Shown one piece after another: positions 27,850 to 34,549 of a DNA stretch of 64,000 bases. Location of the stretch: contig NZ_QPIB01000043.1 of NCBI RefSeq assembly GCF_003671765.1, positions 186,001 through 250,000 on the forward strand. The letters run 5' to 3'. The translations under genes and the position numbers were made by a program. The number at the start of each line of letters is the position of its first letter. The stretch's first letter is position 1. The stretch comes from Xenophilus sp. E41 (lineage in GTDB: Bacteria > Pseudomonadota > Gammaproteobacteria > Burkholderiales > Burkholderiaceae_C). The notes beneath the pieces were generated by a model. It did no database searches. It was given only the letters and a program-made list of their open reading frames with translations, and was not told the origin of the DNA.

Positions 27850-28617
27850 TTCTCTCTCCCCCTCAATCCACCGGCTGTAGACCCGGAAGAACATCTCCGG
27901 CGAGTGCCCCATCTGCCGGGCCACCCAGCCCGGCGTGATGCCTCCCATCAGGCAGATCGTGGCGAACGTGTGCCGCGTCTGCCTGGCATCCCGATACCTC
28001 AAGCCGCTGGACGCAATGGCCGGCTTCCACCACGCGTCCAGCGGGCCGTCCGTGGTGGTGTACGGTTGCCGTCCTCCCCAACGAATACGGGCGTGCCTTC
28101 TCCCGTGATGGCTCGCTGCCGATCCAGCGCATCCGTCACCCGTGACGTGAGTTCGACCAGCCTGGCCCGGTATCTCGACGCTGTCGTGCAAGGGCTCGGC
28201 CAGCAGCTTGGCCCGAAAGCCGTACTCCAGGATCTGCCGCCAGACGGTAGCGATGTTGTTGAAGGTCTTCGGGTTCTTCGGCAGCTTCGACAGGGCGTCC
28301 TGCAGTTCTCGGAACCCGAAGTTCCCGAGCAGCACCCCGTCCACCTCTGCGAAGTGCTTGCTGGTGATGGTCTGCTCGTAGTGGTGGGCCGTGCTGTGCT
28401 TCACCGTTGCCTTCTTCACCTTCAGCCACTCGCGCGCCAAGTCACCCACCGTGAGGTTGGGTGCGGCGGGGGCTGCTCGGGAAGTACTCGGCCAGCGCGA
28501 ACGTGGCGCGCTCGATCTTCCCCAGGGTCTCATTCCGCAGCCGCTGGGCATAGGCGATGTTGGCCGGCGTCGGAGCGAGTTCCAGCCGCTCCTTGCTGAA
28601 GCCGTAGGTGCGGTTTT
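27850..28617 (-). pseudogene. Degenerate tyrosine recombinase (phage integrase)
   Basis: Leftward fragments in several frames align to one integrase. They are YGFSKERLELAPTPANIAYA and LGKIERATFALAEYF (N-terminal), LTVGDLAREWLKVKKATVKH to ILEYGFRAKLLAEPLH (core-binding), and, after a gap, DGPLDAWWKPAIASSGLRYR, ARQTRHTFATICLMGG and GHSPEMFFRVYSRWIEGE with the C-terminal box-II region and nucleophile tyrosine. At least three frameshifts are visible, and the stretch that should hold the first catalytic arginine is deleted. It cannot be functional. It is the best evidence that this tRNA-linked region entered as a mobile element. Confidence 0.8.
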
Positions 28618-28749
28618 ATTCTGGCATACACACCCGCTTACCTGCTCGCCACGTTCTTCGGCGCAGCCGTCGCGCTGGTTGTTTCAAAATGTGTTTTTTT
28701 TTGAGAGAATTAGGGATCGCTGTTGCGCTCTCCAAATGCAGGTATCGGC

Positions 28750-30579
28750 ATGTCCCTTTGCATTCTCGGACGCTTCGTCCGCCGTCCTGGCCTCTCCTTG
28801 CTCCTGCTGCCCCTGGTGATGTCAGCCTGCGGCGGTGGCGGCGATGGTGGCGGATTGCCGATCGCAGTATTTCCTACGGATCCGGCAACGCAGCCGCAAC
28901 CGGCCGCCTTGATGCGGGCGGTCGAGGACAGCACGGGGCCCCAATGTGCCGCGGGTGGCCTGCGTATCGACGCGGGCGTGGATGTCAACCGTGACGGAGT
29001 CCTGGCGGATCAGGAGGTGACTTCGACCCAGTATGTTTGTGCAGTCGCAGGGTCCGCGGGACTTGGCGTGCTGGTCCGGATGCGCGCAGAACCCCCTGGG
29101 GCGAACTGCGCGCAAGGCGGCTCGCAGGTGCTCGCAGGCATCGACAGAAACGCAAGCGGCACGCTCGAGGATGCTGAGGTCACCACCTCCGCTTATGTGT
29201 GCAACGGCAGCCCTGGGGCCTCGGGTTCATCAGGCCGGGACAGCCTGATCTCTTTTGCTGCCGAACCACCTGGTGCCGCCTGCCAGTACGGCGGGCAGCG
29301 CGTGCTCTCTGGGTTGGATCTCGACGGCAACGGCGTGTTGGGCGCCGGCGAGGTGACCTCCACGGCCTACGTGTGCAGCGCCGCGCCCGCCGATACCCGA
29401 TGGATCGACGTGACAGGCGCGGCCATCCAGGCCGAATCGAACACGGGCTATCTGGCGAACTCAAGCGCGAGGACCGTCATCACCTTGCCAGCCGCGCCGA
29501 GCGTGGGAGATTGGGTCAAGGTCAGCGGTGTGGGCACGGGAGGGTGGACGATCGCGCAGAACGCTGGCCAGCGCATCAGCACGCTCGGCCTGCCTGGCGG
29601 TCTGGACATTCGCTGGACGACCGGTTCGACCACCGGAAGCTGGTCCAGCATCGCGTCCTCGGCAGACGGCGCGCGGCTGGTGGCTGCATCCTCCAGCGGC
29701 GAGCTCTACACCTCGACGGATCAGGGCCTGAGCTGGACGCTCCGGCTGACCGGGCAGGTCTGGAGCAGCGTGGCGTCATCGAGCGACGGCCTCAGGTTAG
29801 TTGCCACCACCAACGGAGGCTCGATCTTCGTGTCCACCGATGGCGGCGACACCTGGGCGAACGATGGATCGTCGCGCGCATGGACTTCCGTGGCCAGCTC
29901 CGCGGACGGCATGCGCCTGACCGCGGCGGCGTACCTCGGTCAGATCTGGACCTCGGCCGATGGCGGTGCCAGTTGGACGGCGCGTGACAGCAATCGCGCC
30001 TGGCGCACTGTGAGCACGTCGGCCGACGGACGCGTTCAGGTGGCGGGAACGAACGGAGGCCAGCTCTTTGTGTCGACGGACTACGGAAGCACGTGGACGG
30101 CCAGGGCCAGTGGCAATTTCTGGTGGGCCGTGAGTGCGTCGGCAGACGGAAAACGGATGTATGCGACGGTCGACACGGGCACCCTGTGGAGATCGGAGGA
30201 CTTCGGATCGACCTGGGAGGCCGTGGACACCGCTCGTGACTGGCGCGGTCTCGCGACTTCGGCGGACGGGCGCTTCGTCGTGGCGGGGACGGCTGGCGGT
30301 CGGATGTATCAGTCAACCGACTTCGGTGCGTCCTGGCGAGCCACGGGCAACAGTGGCCACTGGCTGGGGATCGCCATCAGCGCAGATGGTCTTCGCGTGA
30401 TTGCGGGGAATACCGGGGCGGCCCTGCAAAGCGGGATGCGCGTGACATCCACGACCTTGGGCGTGGCGGGTTCCCTTTCTGGAGAGCAAGGCGATACCGT
30501 CCAGCTGCAATACACGGGAGGAGGGGTGTTCGCGCCCATCGGATACGTGAATGCGGGGATCGACTTCGGGATTCAGTGA
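28750..30579 (+). CDS. Lipoprotein with three DUF7151-type repeats and a seven-blade BNR-like propeller
   Basis: A 609-residue predicted lipoprotein: signal peptide MSLCILGRFVRRPGLSLLLL with cleavage before Cys in LVMSACGGGG, then a Gly-rich linker. Residues about 50-215 hold three repeats of about 55 residues, each ending in an EF-hand-like loop and a cysteine (GVDVNRDGVLADQEVTST..VC, GIDRNASGTLEDAEVTTS..VC, GLDLDGNGVLGAGEVTST..VC). Residues about 300-590 hold seven blades of about 40 residues with the pattern W..VA.SADG.R..A....G....STD.G.SW, a beta-propeller. Function unknown; surface or outer-membrane location is likely. It follows the integrase remnant and may be part of the accessory region. 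Confidence 0.8.
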   Translation: MSLCILGRFVRRPGLSLLLLPLVMSACGGGGDGGGLPIAVFPTDPATQPQPAALMRAVEDSTGPQCAAGGLRIDAGVDVNRDGVLADQEVTSTQYVCAVAGSAGLGVLVRMRAEPPGANCAQGGSQVLAGIDRNASGTLEDAEVTTSAYVCNGSPGASGSSGRDSLISFAAEPPGAACQYGGQRVLSGLDLDGNGVLGAGEVTSTAYVCSAAPADTRWIDVTGAAIQAESNTGYLANSSARTVITLPAAPSVGDWVKVSGVGTGGWTIAQNAGQRISTLGLPGGLDIRWTTGSTTGSWSSIASSADGARLVAASSSGELYTSTDQGLSWTLRLTGQVWSSVASSSDGLRLVATTNGGSIFVSTDGGDTWANDGSSRAWTSVASSADGMRLTAAAYLGQIWTSADGGASWTARDSNRAWRTVSTSADGRVQVAGTNGGQLFVSTDYGSTWTARASGNFWWAVSASADGKRMYATVDTGTLWRSEDFGSTWEAVDTARDWRGLATSADGRFVVAGTAGGRMYQSTDFGASWRATGNSGHWLGIAISADGLRVIAGNTGAALQSGMRVTSTTLGVAGSLSGEQGDTVQLQYTGGGVFAPIGYVNAGIDFGIQ

Positions 30580-30871
30580 GTTATGGACAGCGCGGAAACG
30601 TCGTGGCCGTGATCCGCGGCGAATGCGGGGTCTGCCCCTCTCAAGTCTCGGCGCTTCCATTCAGATCGACGCCGAAGAGCGATTGTCCTGAATGTAGGCG
30701 GCAGTAGGTCGCCGGTCCCTCTGCCGCGCCTCTGGTCGCAGGCCGCCCGCGCCCCAACCCGGGCAGAAATGAACGCGAGCCCTTGCGGGACGCGCGGCCC
30801 GTGAGGGCCAGCCTCACCGCCTCAGGGTCAGCGCGCAACGAACCTGCAGGCAGGTGCGCCCGGCGAGGCCC

Positions 30872-31066
30872 CTAGTGCGCGCGATCTGGCGACGGGGCCC
30901 AGACATTCAGCGACCGGGACAAATCTCTGACCTGCTTGGCGGTCTTTGCCAGTTCTGCACTCACTGGCGCCTTTTCGGCAGAGGCGTGTGCCAACTGCGC
31001 TCTCAGGTTGTCCGTGAGGTCCACCCAGCGTGCGAACTCTTCTCCGAGCGGATGCGGGCTTTGCAT
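30872..31066 (-). CDS. Small hypothetical protein
   Basis: A 64-residue protein (MQSPHPLGEEFARWVDLTDN...), with no membrane segment and mainly helical, polar character. The start is well supported: GGAGGTG lies six bases ahead of the ATG on the minus strand. I do not recognise the family. It is isolated, with about 290 bases of featureless DNA downstream (30580-30871) and a 345-base gap upstream. Confidence 0.55.
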   Translation of the reverse strand: MQSPHPLGEEFARWVDLTDNLRAQLAHASAEKAPVSAELAKTAKQVRDLSRSLNVWAPSPDRAH

Positions 31067-31411
31067 AACACCTCCGTTCCAAGTTGCTGATGGATGTGCG
31101 TCCAGTGCCAATTCGTCAAATGTGCATTTGTCACATTCAACTATACGCCAGAACCTGTACGAGTGTGACTAAATGTGCACCGGGTAACTTCCGATAGGCT
31201 TCTGAATCGTCTTCTTGCATGCGCGTCGGCGACCCAGGGTCAGCGCGGTGTGACGCGTGAATGTCGATGCACGGCTCAACGATGAAGAGAGGGTTCGTCG
31301 CGGCGGCTTCGGGGGTGTACGCTTGGATCAAGCGCACTCCGCGTGACGTCGAGGCCACGGCAGCGCCCCCGTTGAAGGAGATGTGACTTTTAGGGAGGAT
31401 TGCTGCCTGTC
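31067..31411. other. Intergenic region with a short palindrome and AAATGTGCA repeats
   Basis: A divergent gap between the small hypothetical gene and the AP2-like gene. It contains the palindrome CAAATGTGCATTTG (31117-31130, six-base arms) and a second AAATGTGCA at 31171-31179, 53 bases on, which could be protein binding sites. No gene or clear promoter hexamer pair is seen. GGGAGG at 31393-31398 may be the distant ribosome binding site of the AP2-like gene. Confidence 0.35.
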
Positions 31412-32113
31412 ATGCCCAAAGGCCGTTACAACAGTGCAGAGTTCTATGCGCTCTATCGGTACGCGTACGGCTGGTCGGTCAGGCTGACTCGGCAAGGGCG
31501 TCGTTTCGAAAAGAGCTTCAGCGATCGCGCCTACGGTGGCGAGGCCAAGGCGCTGGACCATGCGCGCAGCTGGCGGGATCAGGTGGTCCGCGCTCATCCC
31601 CCTTTGCCGCGGATCCAGAGGGCAACGCGGCCGGTCGGCGGAAGTGGTCCGGTGCCGGGCGTCACGCCCGAACTGGATCGAAAGGGCCGCGTCAAGCTCT
31701 GGCGCGCCAAGACTTACGTGTCCCCCGGCAAGGTGCTGCAAAAGACCTTCAGCCTGGTGCAGTACGGGAGTTCGGCAATGCGACTCGCGGTTGCAGAGCG
31801 GCAGCGGCAGTTGCGGGCGCTCAGCGGGCGGTGTCATGTGCATCCAGCCGAGGAAGGCTTGAGAAACTCTCCACCCTCCCGCAACAGGCAGCTACCTCCC
31901 GTCCCGAAGGTGCTCCCCGCCCATCAGATGCTGCGGACCACGAACACCAGCGGCTATCCGGGGGTCGTGAGACGAGGCAAGCACTGGACGGCCCAGTCCA
32001 CGATGGGCGGCAAATGGGTGAGCCAGTCCTACCGTATCGACCGGCTCGGAGAGGAGGTGGCGTTGATCCTGGCTGTGTGGGCGAGACTGGACCAGTTGGG
32101 GCAGAGGCGGTAA
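31412..32113 (+). CDS. AP2-like DNA-binding protein with three related segments
   Basis: A 233-residue basic protein. The C-terminal segment NTSGYPGVVRRGKHWTAQST, followed by KWVSQSYRIDRLGEEVA, has the shape of a bacterial AP2/ERF-like DNA-binding domain (three strands, then a helix). Two earlier segments share the layout: YGWSVRLTRQGRRFEKSF with a helix near residue 45, and KLWRAKTYVSPGKVLQKTF with a helix near 125. The ATG at 31412 is preferred; a TTG at 31400 sits too close to the GGGAGG. Its role is unknown; such domains occur in phage HNH proteins and stand-alone regulators. No HNH motif is present. Confidence 0.6.
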   Translation: MPKGRYNSAEFYALYRYAYGWSVRLTRQGRRFEKSFSDRAYGGEAKALDHARSWRDQVVRAHPPLPRIQRATRPVGGSGPVPGVTPELDRKGRVKLWRAKTYVSPGKVLQKTFSLVQYGSSAMRLAVAERQRQLRALSGRCHVHPAEEGLRNSPPSRNRQLPPVPKVLPAHQMLRTTNTSGYPGVVRRGKHWTAQSTMGGKWVSQSYRIDRLGEEVALILAVWARLDQLGQRR

Positions 32114-32212
32114 CCCACACCGTGAGGGCCGCAGACCGTGAACTACGTCACGGAAACTCGGCAATGAGAACCTTAGTTAACATTCGTCGCAGATTGTGGC
32201 GACAATGTGAAT

Positions 32213-32398
32213 ATGAACCAAAGTATTCAAGACAGCTGGTGGCACGAGCGGCCAACGCGCCCGGCTGACATCGAGACGCCATCCCGGCACCAGCTCTACC
32301 GGCGGCCCAAGGGCAACGAGGTGTGGATCAAAGCGGGCCTGGTCGTTGGGCTCATGCTCGCTCTCATTCTGACGGTGATCAGCGCGCTGACCAGGTAG
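32213..32398 (+). CDS. Small single-span membrane protein
   Basis: A 61-residue protein: a polar N-terminal half (MNQSIQDSWWHERPTRPAD) and one C-terminal membrane helix (AGLVVGLMLALILTVISAL) ending in Thr-Arg. Start taken at ATG 32213; a GTG two codons upstream (32207) is possible. The upstream ATTGTGGCGACAAT (32194-32207) is an inverted repeat of unknown meaning. I do not recognise the family; a tail-anchored orientation is likely. Confidence 0.5.
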   Translation: MNQSIQDSWWHERPTRPADIETPSRHQLYRRPKGNEVWIKAGLVVGLMLALILTVISALTR

Positions 32399-32459
32399 CT
32401 CGGTCGGGCAATTTCGTTGCCATCGCGCCCGTGGCTGAAAGTCGACGCGGGCGGTCCGG

Positions 32460-32843
32460 TCAACGGTCCTGGATCCAGCGCAGCACCGTGATCCCGGCCC
32501 ACAGGTTCAGCGCGATGGCCGATGCCAGAAGCGCCGCCCCTGCCCACGCCGAATTCCCTGGTACCAGGAGCAGCAGCGGCGTCCAGGGCAGTGCCAGCAC
32601 CAGGGTGTACAAGGCCGCGACCGCATCCGCGCGCGCGCCCAACCACCCATTCGCGCTGAATGGAATGAGCAACAAGGCAAGGGCACCGGCGGCCGCATAC
32701 GCCCACAGCAGGCGGCGAAGAAGAAGCGCCGAGCCGGCATGCCAACGATGCGCGTCCTTCCAGTCGGTGAGCCACCGGGCCACCTCCCTGAGGCGCATGG
32801 CCTTCGCATCGATGTCGGCCGTGCCGCCGGGTCGGGGTTGCAT
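32460..32843 (-). CDS. Hypothetical membrane protein (three membrane segments)
   Basis: A 127-residue protein. After a basic, cytoplasmic-looking N-terminus (KAMRLREVARWLTDWKDAHR) it has three or four hydrophobic helices (LLWAYAAAGALALLLIPFSA, AALYTLVLALPWTPLLLLVP, AGAALLASAIALNLWAGITV) and a short charged end. No catalytic motif is visible and I do not recognise the family. It is transcribed leftward, converging on the small membrane protein gene at 32213-32398, with only 61 bases between. Confidence 0.55.
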   Translation of the reverse strand: MQPRPGGTADIDAKAMRLREVARWLTDWKDAHRWHAGSALLLRRLLWAYAAAGALALLLIPFSANGWLGARADAVAALYTLVLALPWTPLLLLVPGNSAWAGAALLASAIALNLWAGITVLRWIQDR

Positions 32844-32951
32844 GAGGGCATTCTGGCGGAGTCCCGCGCACCCGCCAGGCGCTTTCGCTCAGGGATTCGT
32901 AGGACTGCAACACCGCCGCAAGCGGTCTTGCCGAACCCGAAAAGCCGTGCT

Positions 32952-32981
32952 GGAAAAAAGACAACCCGCCGAAGCGGGTTG
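32952..32981 (-). terminator. Minus-strand intrinsic terminator with UUCG loop (first)
   Basis: On the minus strand CAACCCGC, TTCG, GCGGGTTG (32981-32962) forms a perfect eight-pair stem closed by the very stable UUCG tetraloop, followed by TCTTTTTTCC. No annotated minus-strand gene ends here, so it terminates an unannotated transcript coming from 33000-33200. Confidence 0.85.
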
Positions 32982-33123
32982 AAGGCAGCCCTTCATACGA
33001 GGAGGGAGGAGGAGAAGAGACAAGGGCCGCAGCCACGGACTGTGACGGCGTCGACTTAAGCGAGGCTGAAGCGGGCGTCCCCGCCAGTGCGCCTTCGGCG
33101 GTGCTGGAACGCCGGGCACCTGC
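32952..33123 (-). ncRNA. Candidate small RNA with pyrimidine-rich (anti-Shine-Dalgarno) segment, first copy
   Basis: The minus strand upstream of the terminator carries TCTCTTCTCCTCCTCCCTCC (33020-33001), complementary to GGAGG ribosome binding sites, then CGTATGAAGGGCTGCC and the terminator. A homologous arrangement recurs at 33611-33711 with the same order of blocks (CAGGTGCC, CACTGGC, TCTCTTC..CTCCTCC, GGGCTG, terminator), which argues for a conserved transcript rather than chance. A short reading frame runs through it (start ATG 33128), so a small mRNA is the alternative. No promoter was confidently found. Confidence 0.35.
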
Positions 33124-33229
33124 AACATCTGTCACGACTCATAAAGAAAAAGTACTAATTTAACTACGAGTTGTGAACCTAAGTGTTCGTTTGTGCGGTA
33201 TCTTTGGTGCTCTTCGAGCGCACCGTGCC

Positions 33230-33532
33230 ATGACCAACGATCGCGACTTCCAGCTTTTCCTTACCCGCCTGAGTGCGGCCGACCTGGCGCGCATTGCCGG
33301 CTCGCGCCAAGGGTGGGGTGACGAAGCGGCCGATCGCGTGGCGGAAGGCTTGCGTATCGCAGCCGAATGCCGCCGTCGCGCGGAGCAGCGCGAGGCCCGG
33401 GCCCGTGCGCGACGGGCCGTTTGGGTGGGCATGCGCCGGCAATGGCGCCACTGGTGCCACGTCGCCAGTCGCCCGGCCGGTGTGGGCGGTCGCCTACGTC
33501 AGCGGCTGTCTTCCTTCGGCCAACTGGCCTGA
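33230..33532 (+). CDS. Hypothetical basic protein
   Basis: A 100-residue Arg-rich protein: MTNDRDFQLFLTRLSAADLA, then ARIAGSRQGWGDEAADRVAEG, then a strongly basic helix (RRRAEQREARARARRAVWVG) and an aromatic/basic tail. Start taken at ATG 33230; the frame is open upstream to 33173. No recognised domain; the charge suggests nucleic-acid or membrane association, which is only inference. It is divergent from the first small-RNA candidate. Confidence 0.5.
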   Translation: MTNDRDFQLFLTRLSAADLARIAGSRQGWGDEAADRVAEGLRIAAECRRRAEQREARARARRAVWVGMRRQWRHWCHVASRPAGVGGRLRQRLSSFGQLA

Positions 33533-33610
33533 ACGGCTTCGCTGCCTGGCTGCAGCAGCGCGCGGCGGGTACGCCCGCGCGCCTCTTTCCGACAGATTCC
33601 GTGCGCGCAA

Positions 33611-33632
33611 AAGAAAACCCGCCGAAGCGGGT
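33611..33632 (-). terminator. Minus-strand intrinsic terminator with UUCG loop (second)
   Basis: On the minus strand ACCCGC, TTCG, GCGGGT (33632-33617) forms a six-pair stem with a UUCG loop followed by TTTCTTTT. Same type and surroundings as the terminator at 32952-32981. Confidence 0.75.
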
Positions 33633-33711
33633 CAACAACAGCCCGATAGACGGGAGGAGGAGTCGGAAGAGACGCCGGGCTGCCGAGAGGCCAGTGTGCC
33701 GGCGGCACCTG
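33611..33711 (-). ncRNA. Candidate small RNA with anti-Shine-Dalgarno segment, second copy
   Basis: The minus strand reads TCTCTTCCGACTCCTCCTCC (33671-33652), then CGTCTATCGGGCTGTTG and the terminator; blocks CAGGTGCC and CACACTGGC lie further upstream, as in the first copy. It sits between two small plus-strand genes with no minus-strand gene of its own. The 316-base gap 33533-33848 holds nothing else recognisable. A short protein-coding transcript cannot be excluded. Confidence 0.35.
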
Positions 33712-33848
33712 AACGTGCGCTGAGTAAACCCGCAAGGCAAACACCGCCGTGCGAGCTCGCCGACAGCCGGCGGCCGGGCCGGCCTACCTGCGTGACGCGC
33801 GAGCCTTCGCAGCATGGGCCTTTGTTGACTCAGCGAAAGGAGCCCACC

Positions 33849-34163
33849 ATGCCACGTGGAGACAAGTCCGCCTACTCGGACAAGCAGAAACGACAGGCCG
33901 AGCACATCGAGAAGGGTTACGAGAAACGGGGCGTGTCCGGGCCCGAGGCAGAGCGCCGTGCCTGGGCCACCGTGAATGCCGAGACCGGCGGCGGAAAGAA
34001 GTCCGGCTCCGGGCGCGGCAAGGCCGAGAACCATGCGCCCTCACGCAAGGGCGGCGAGCGTGGCGGTGCGGCCTCCGCCGGCCGGTCGGCCGCGGAGCGC
34101 TCCGCCTCGGCGAAGAAGGCGGCCGCCACCCGCAAGCGCAACGCGGCACGCGCCAAGCGCTGA
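33849..34163 (+). CDS. Small basic 'plasmid stabilization'-type protein
   Basis: A 104-residue protein. The N-terminal half (MPRGDKSAYSDKQKRQAEHI, EKGYEKRGVSGPEAERRAWA, TVNAETGGGKKSGSG) matches a widespread family labelled 'plasmid stabilization protein' in databases, without proven function. The C-terminal half is Ala/Lys/Arg-rich (SAKKAAATRKRNAARAKR), like the tails of histone-like proteins, and should bind nucleic acid. AAAGGAG eight bases before ATG 33849 fixes the start. Confidence 0.75.
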   Translation: MPRGDKSAYSDKQKRQAEHIEKGYEKRGVSGPEAERRAWATVNAETGGGKKSGSGRGKAENHAPSRKGGERGGAASAGRSAAERSASAKKAAATRKRNAARAKR

Positions 34164-34284
34164 GCCTGTCGCATCTCCTGCCGACAAGAAAACGCCGCGC
34201 GGCCGACGTGGCCGCGCGCAGCGGTCTGAACGGCCGTCAGCGTGATGTCGCCGCACCCTCCGACAATCGGGCGCTGGAGGTCCG

Positions 34285-34533
34285 ATGGTCAACTGGATGG
34301 GTGTGCTGCTGCTGCTCGTGGCGGTGTCGTGTGGTGCAGGCTATGTATGGCACGAGCGCGAAGTGAAGCGGCTGCGCCGGCGCAGCCGGCGGCTGGCGGC
34401 ACGTGCGCCCCACGCCACGCCCCAAACCCAGCGCCTGCATGACGAGCTCAGCGAGCGCATGAACCTCGCCGTGCTCCTCGCGTTGATCGGGCTGCTCAGC
34501 CTGGCAGCCGGTCTCACCCTGCTGCTGCGCTGA
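34285..34533 (+). CDS. Small two-span membrane protein
   Basis: An 82-residue protein with an N-terminal membrane helix (MGVLLLLVAVSCGAGYVW), a basic cytoplasmic loop (EREVKRLRRRSRRLAARA) and a C-terminal helix (NLAVLLALIGLLSLAAGLTLLL). Family not recognised. It converges on tamB with 16 bases between stop codons. Confidence 0.5.
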   Translation: MVNWMGVLLLLVAVSCGAGYVWHEREVKRLRRRSRRLAARAPHATPQTQRLHDELSERMNLAVLLALIGLLSLAAGLTLLLR

Positions 34534-34549
34534 AGCGCCTCGACGCGCT

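Noticed and set aside
28723-28749. Longer N-terminus for the propeller lipoprotein
   Set aside because: The extra nine residues would precede the signal peptide; ATG 28750 gives a normal lipoprotein signal.
30580-30871. Gene or repeat in the gap after the propeller lipoprotein
   Set aside because: Short open frames on both strands are low-complexity and have no ribosome binding site; only a 13-base CAGGGTCAGCGCG match to 31233 was seen, too short to interpret.
32889-33128. 79-residue minus-strand protein through the first terminator element
   Set aside because: No ribosome binding site, frame runs through the terminator hairpin; kept only as an alternative for the small-RNA candidate.
24611-34540. 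Active prophage
   Set aside because: Integrase, capsid-type and tailspike-like genes are all broken and no replication, packaging or lysis genes are present.
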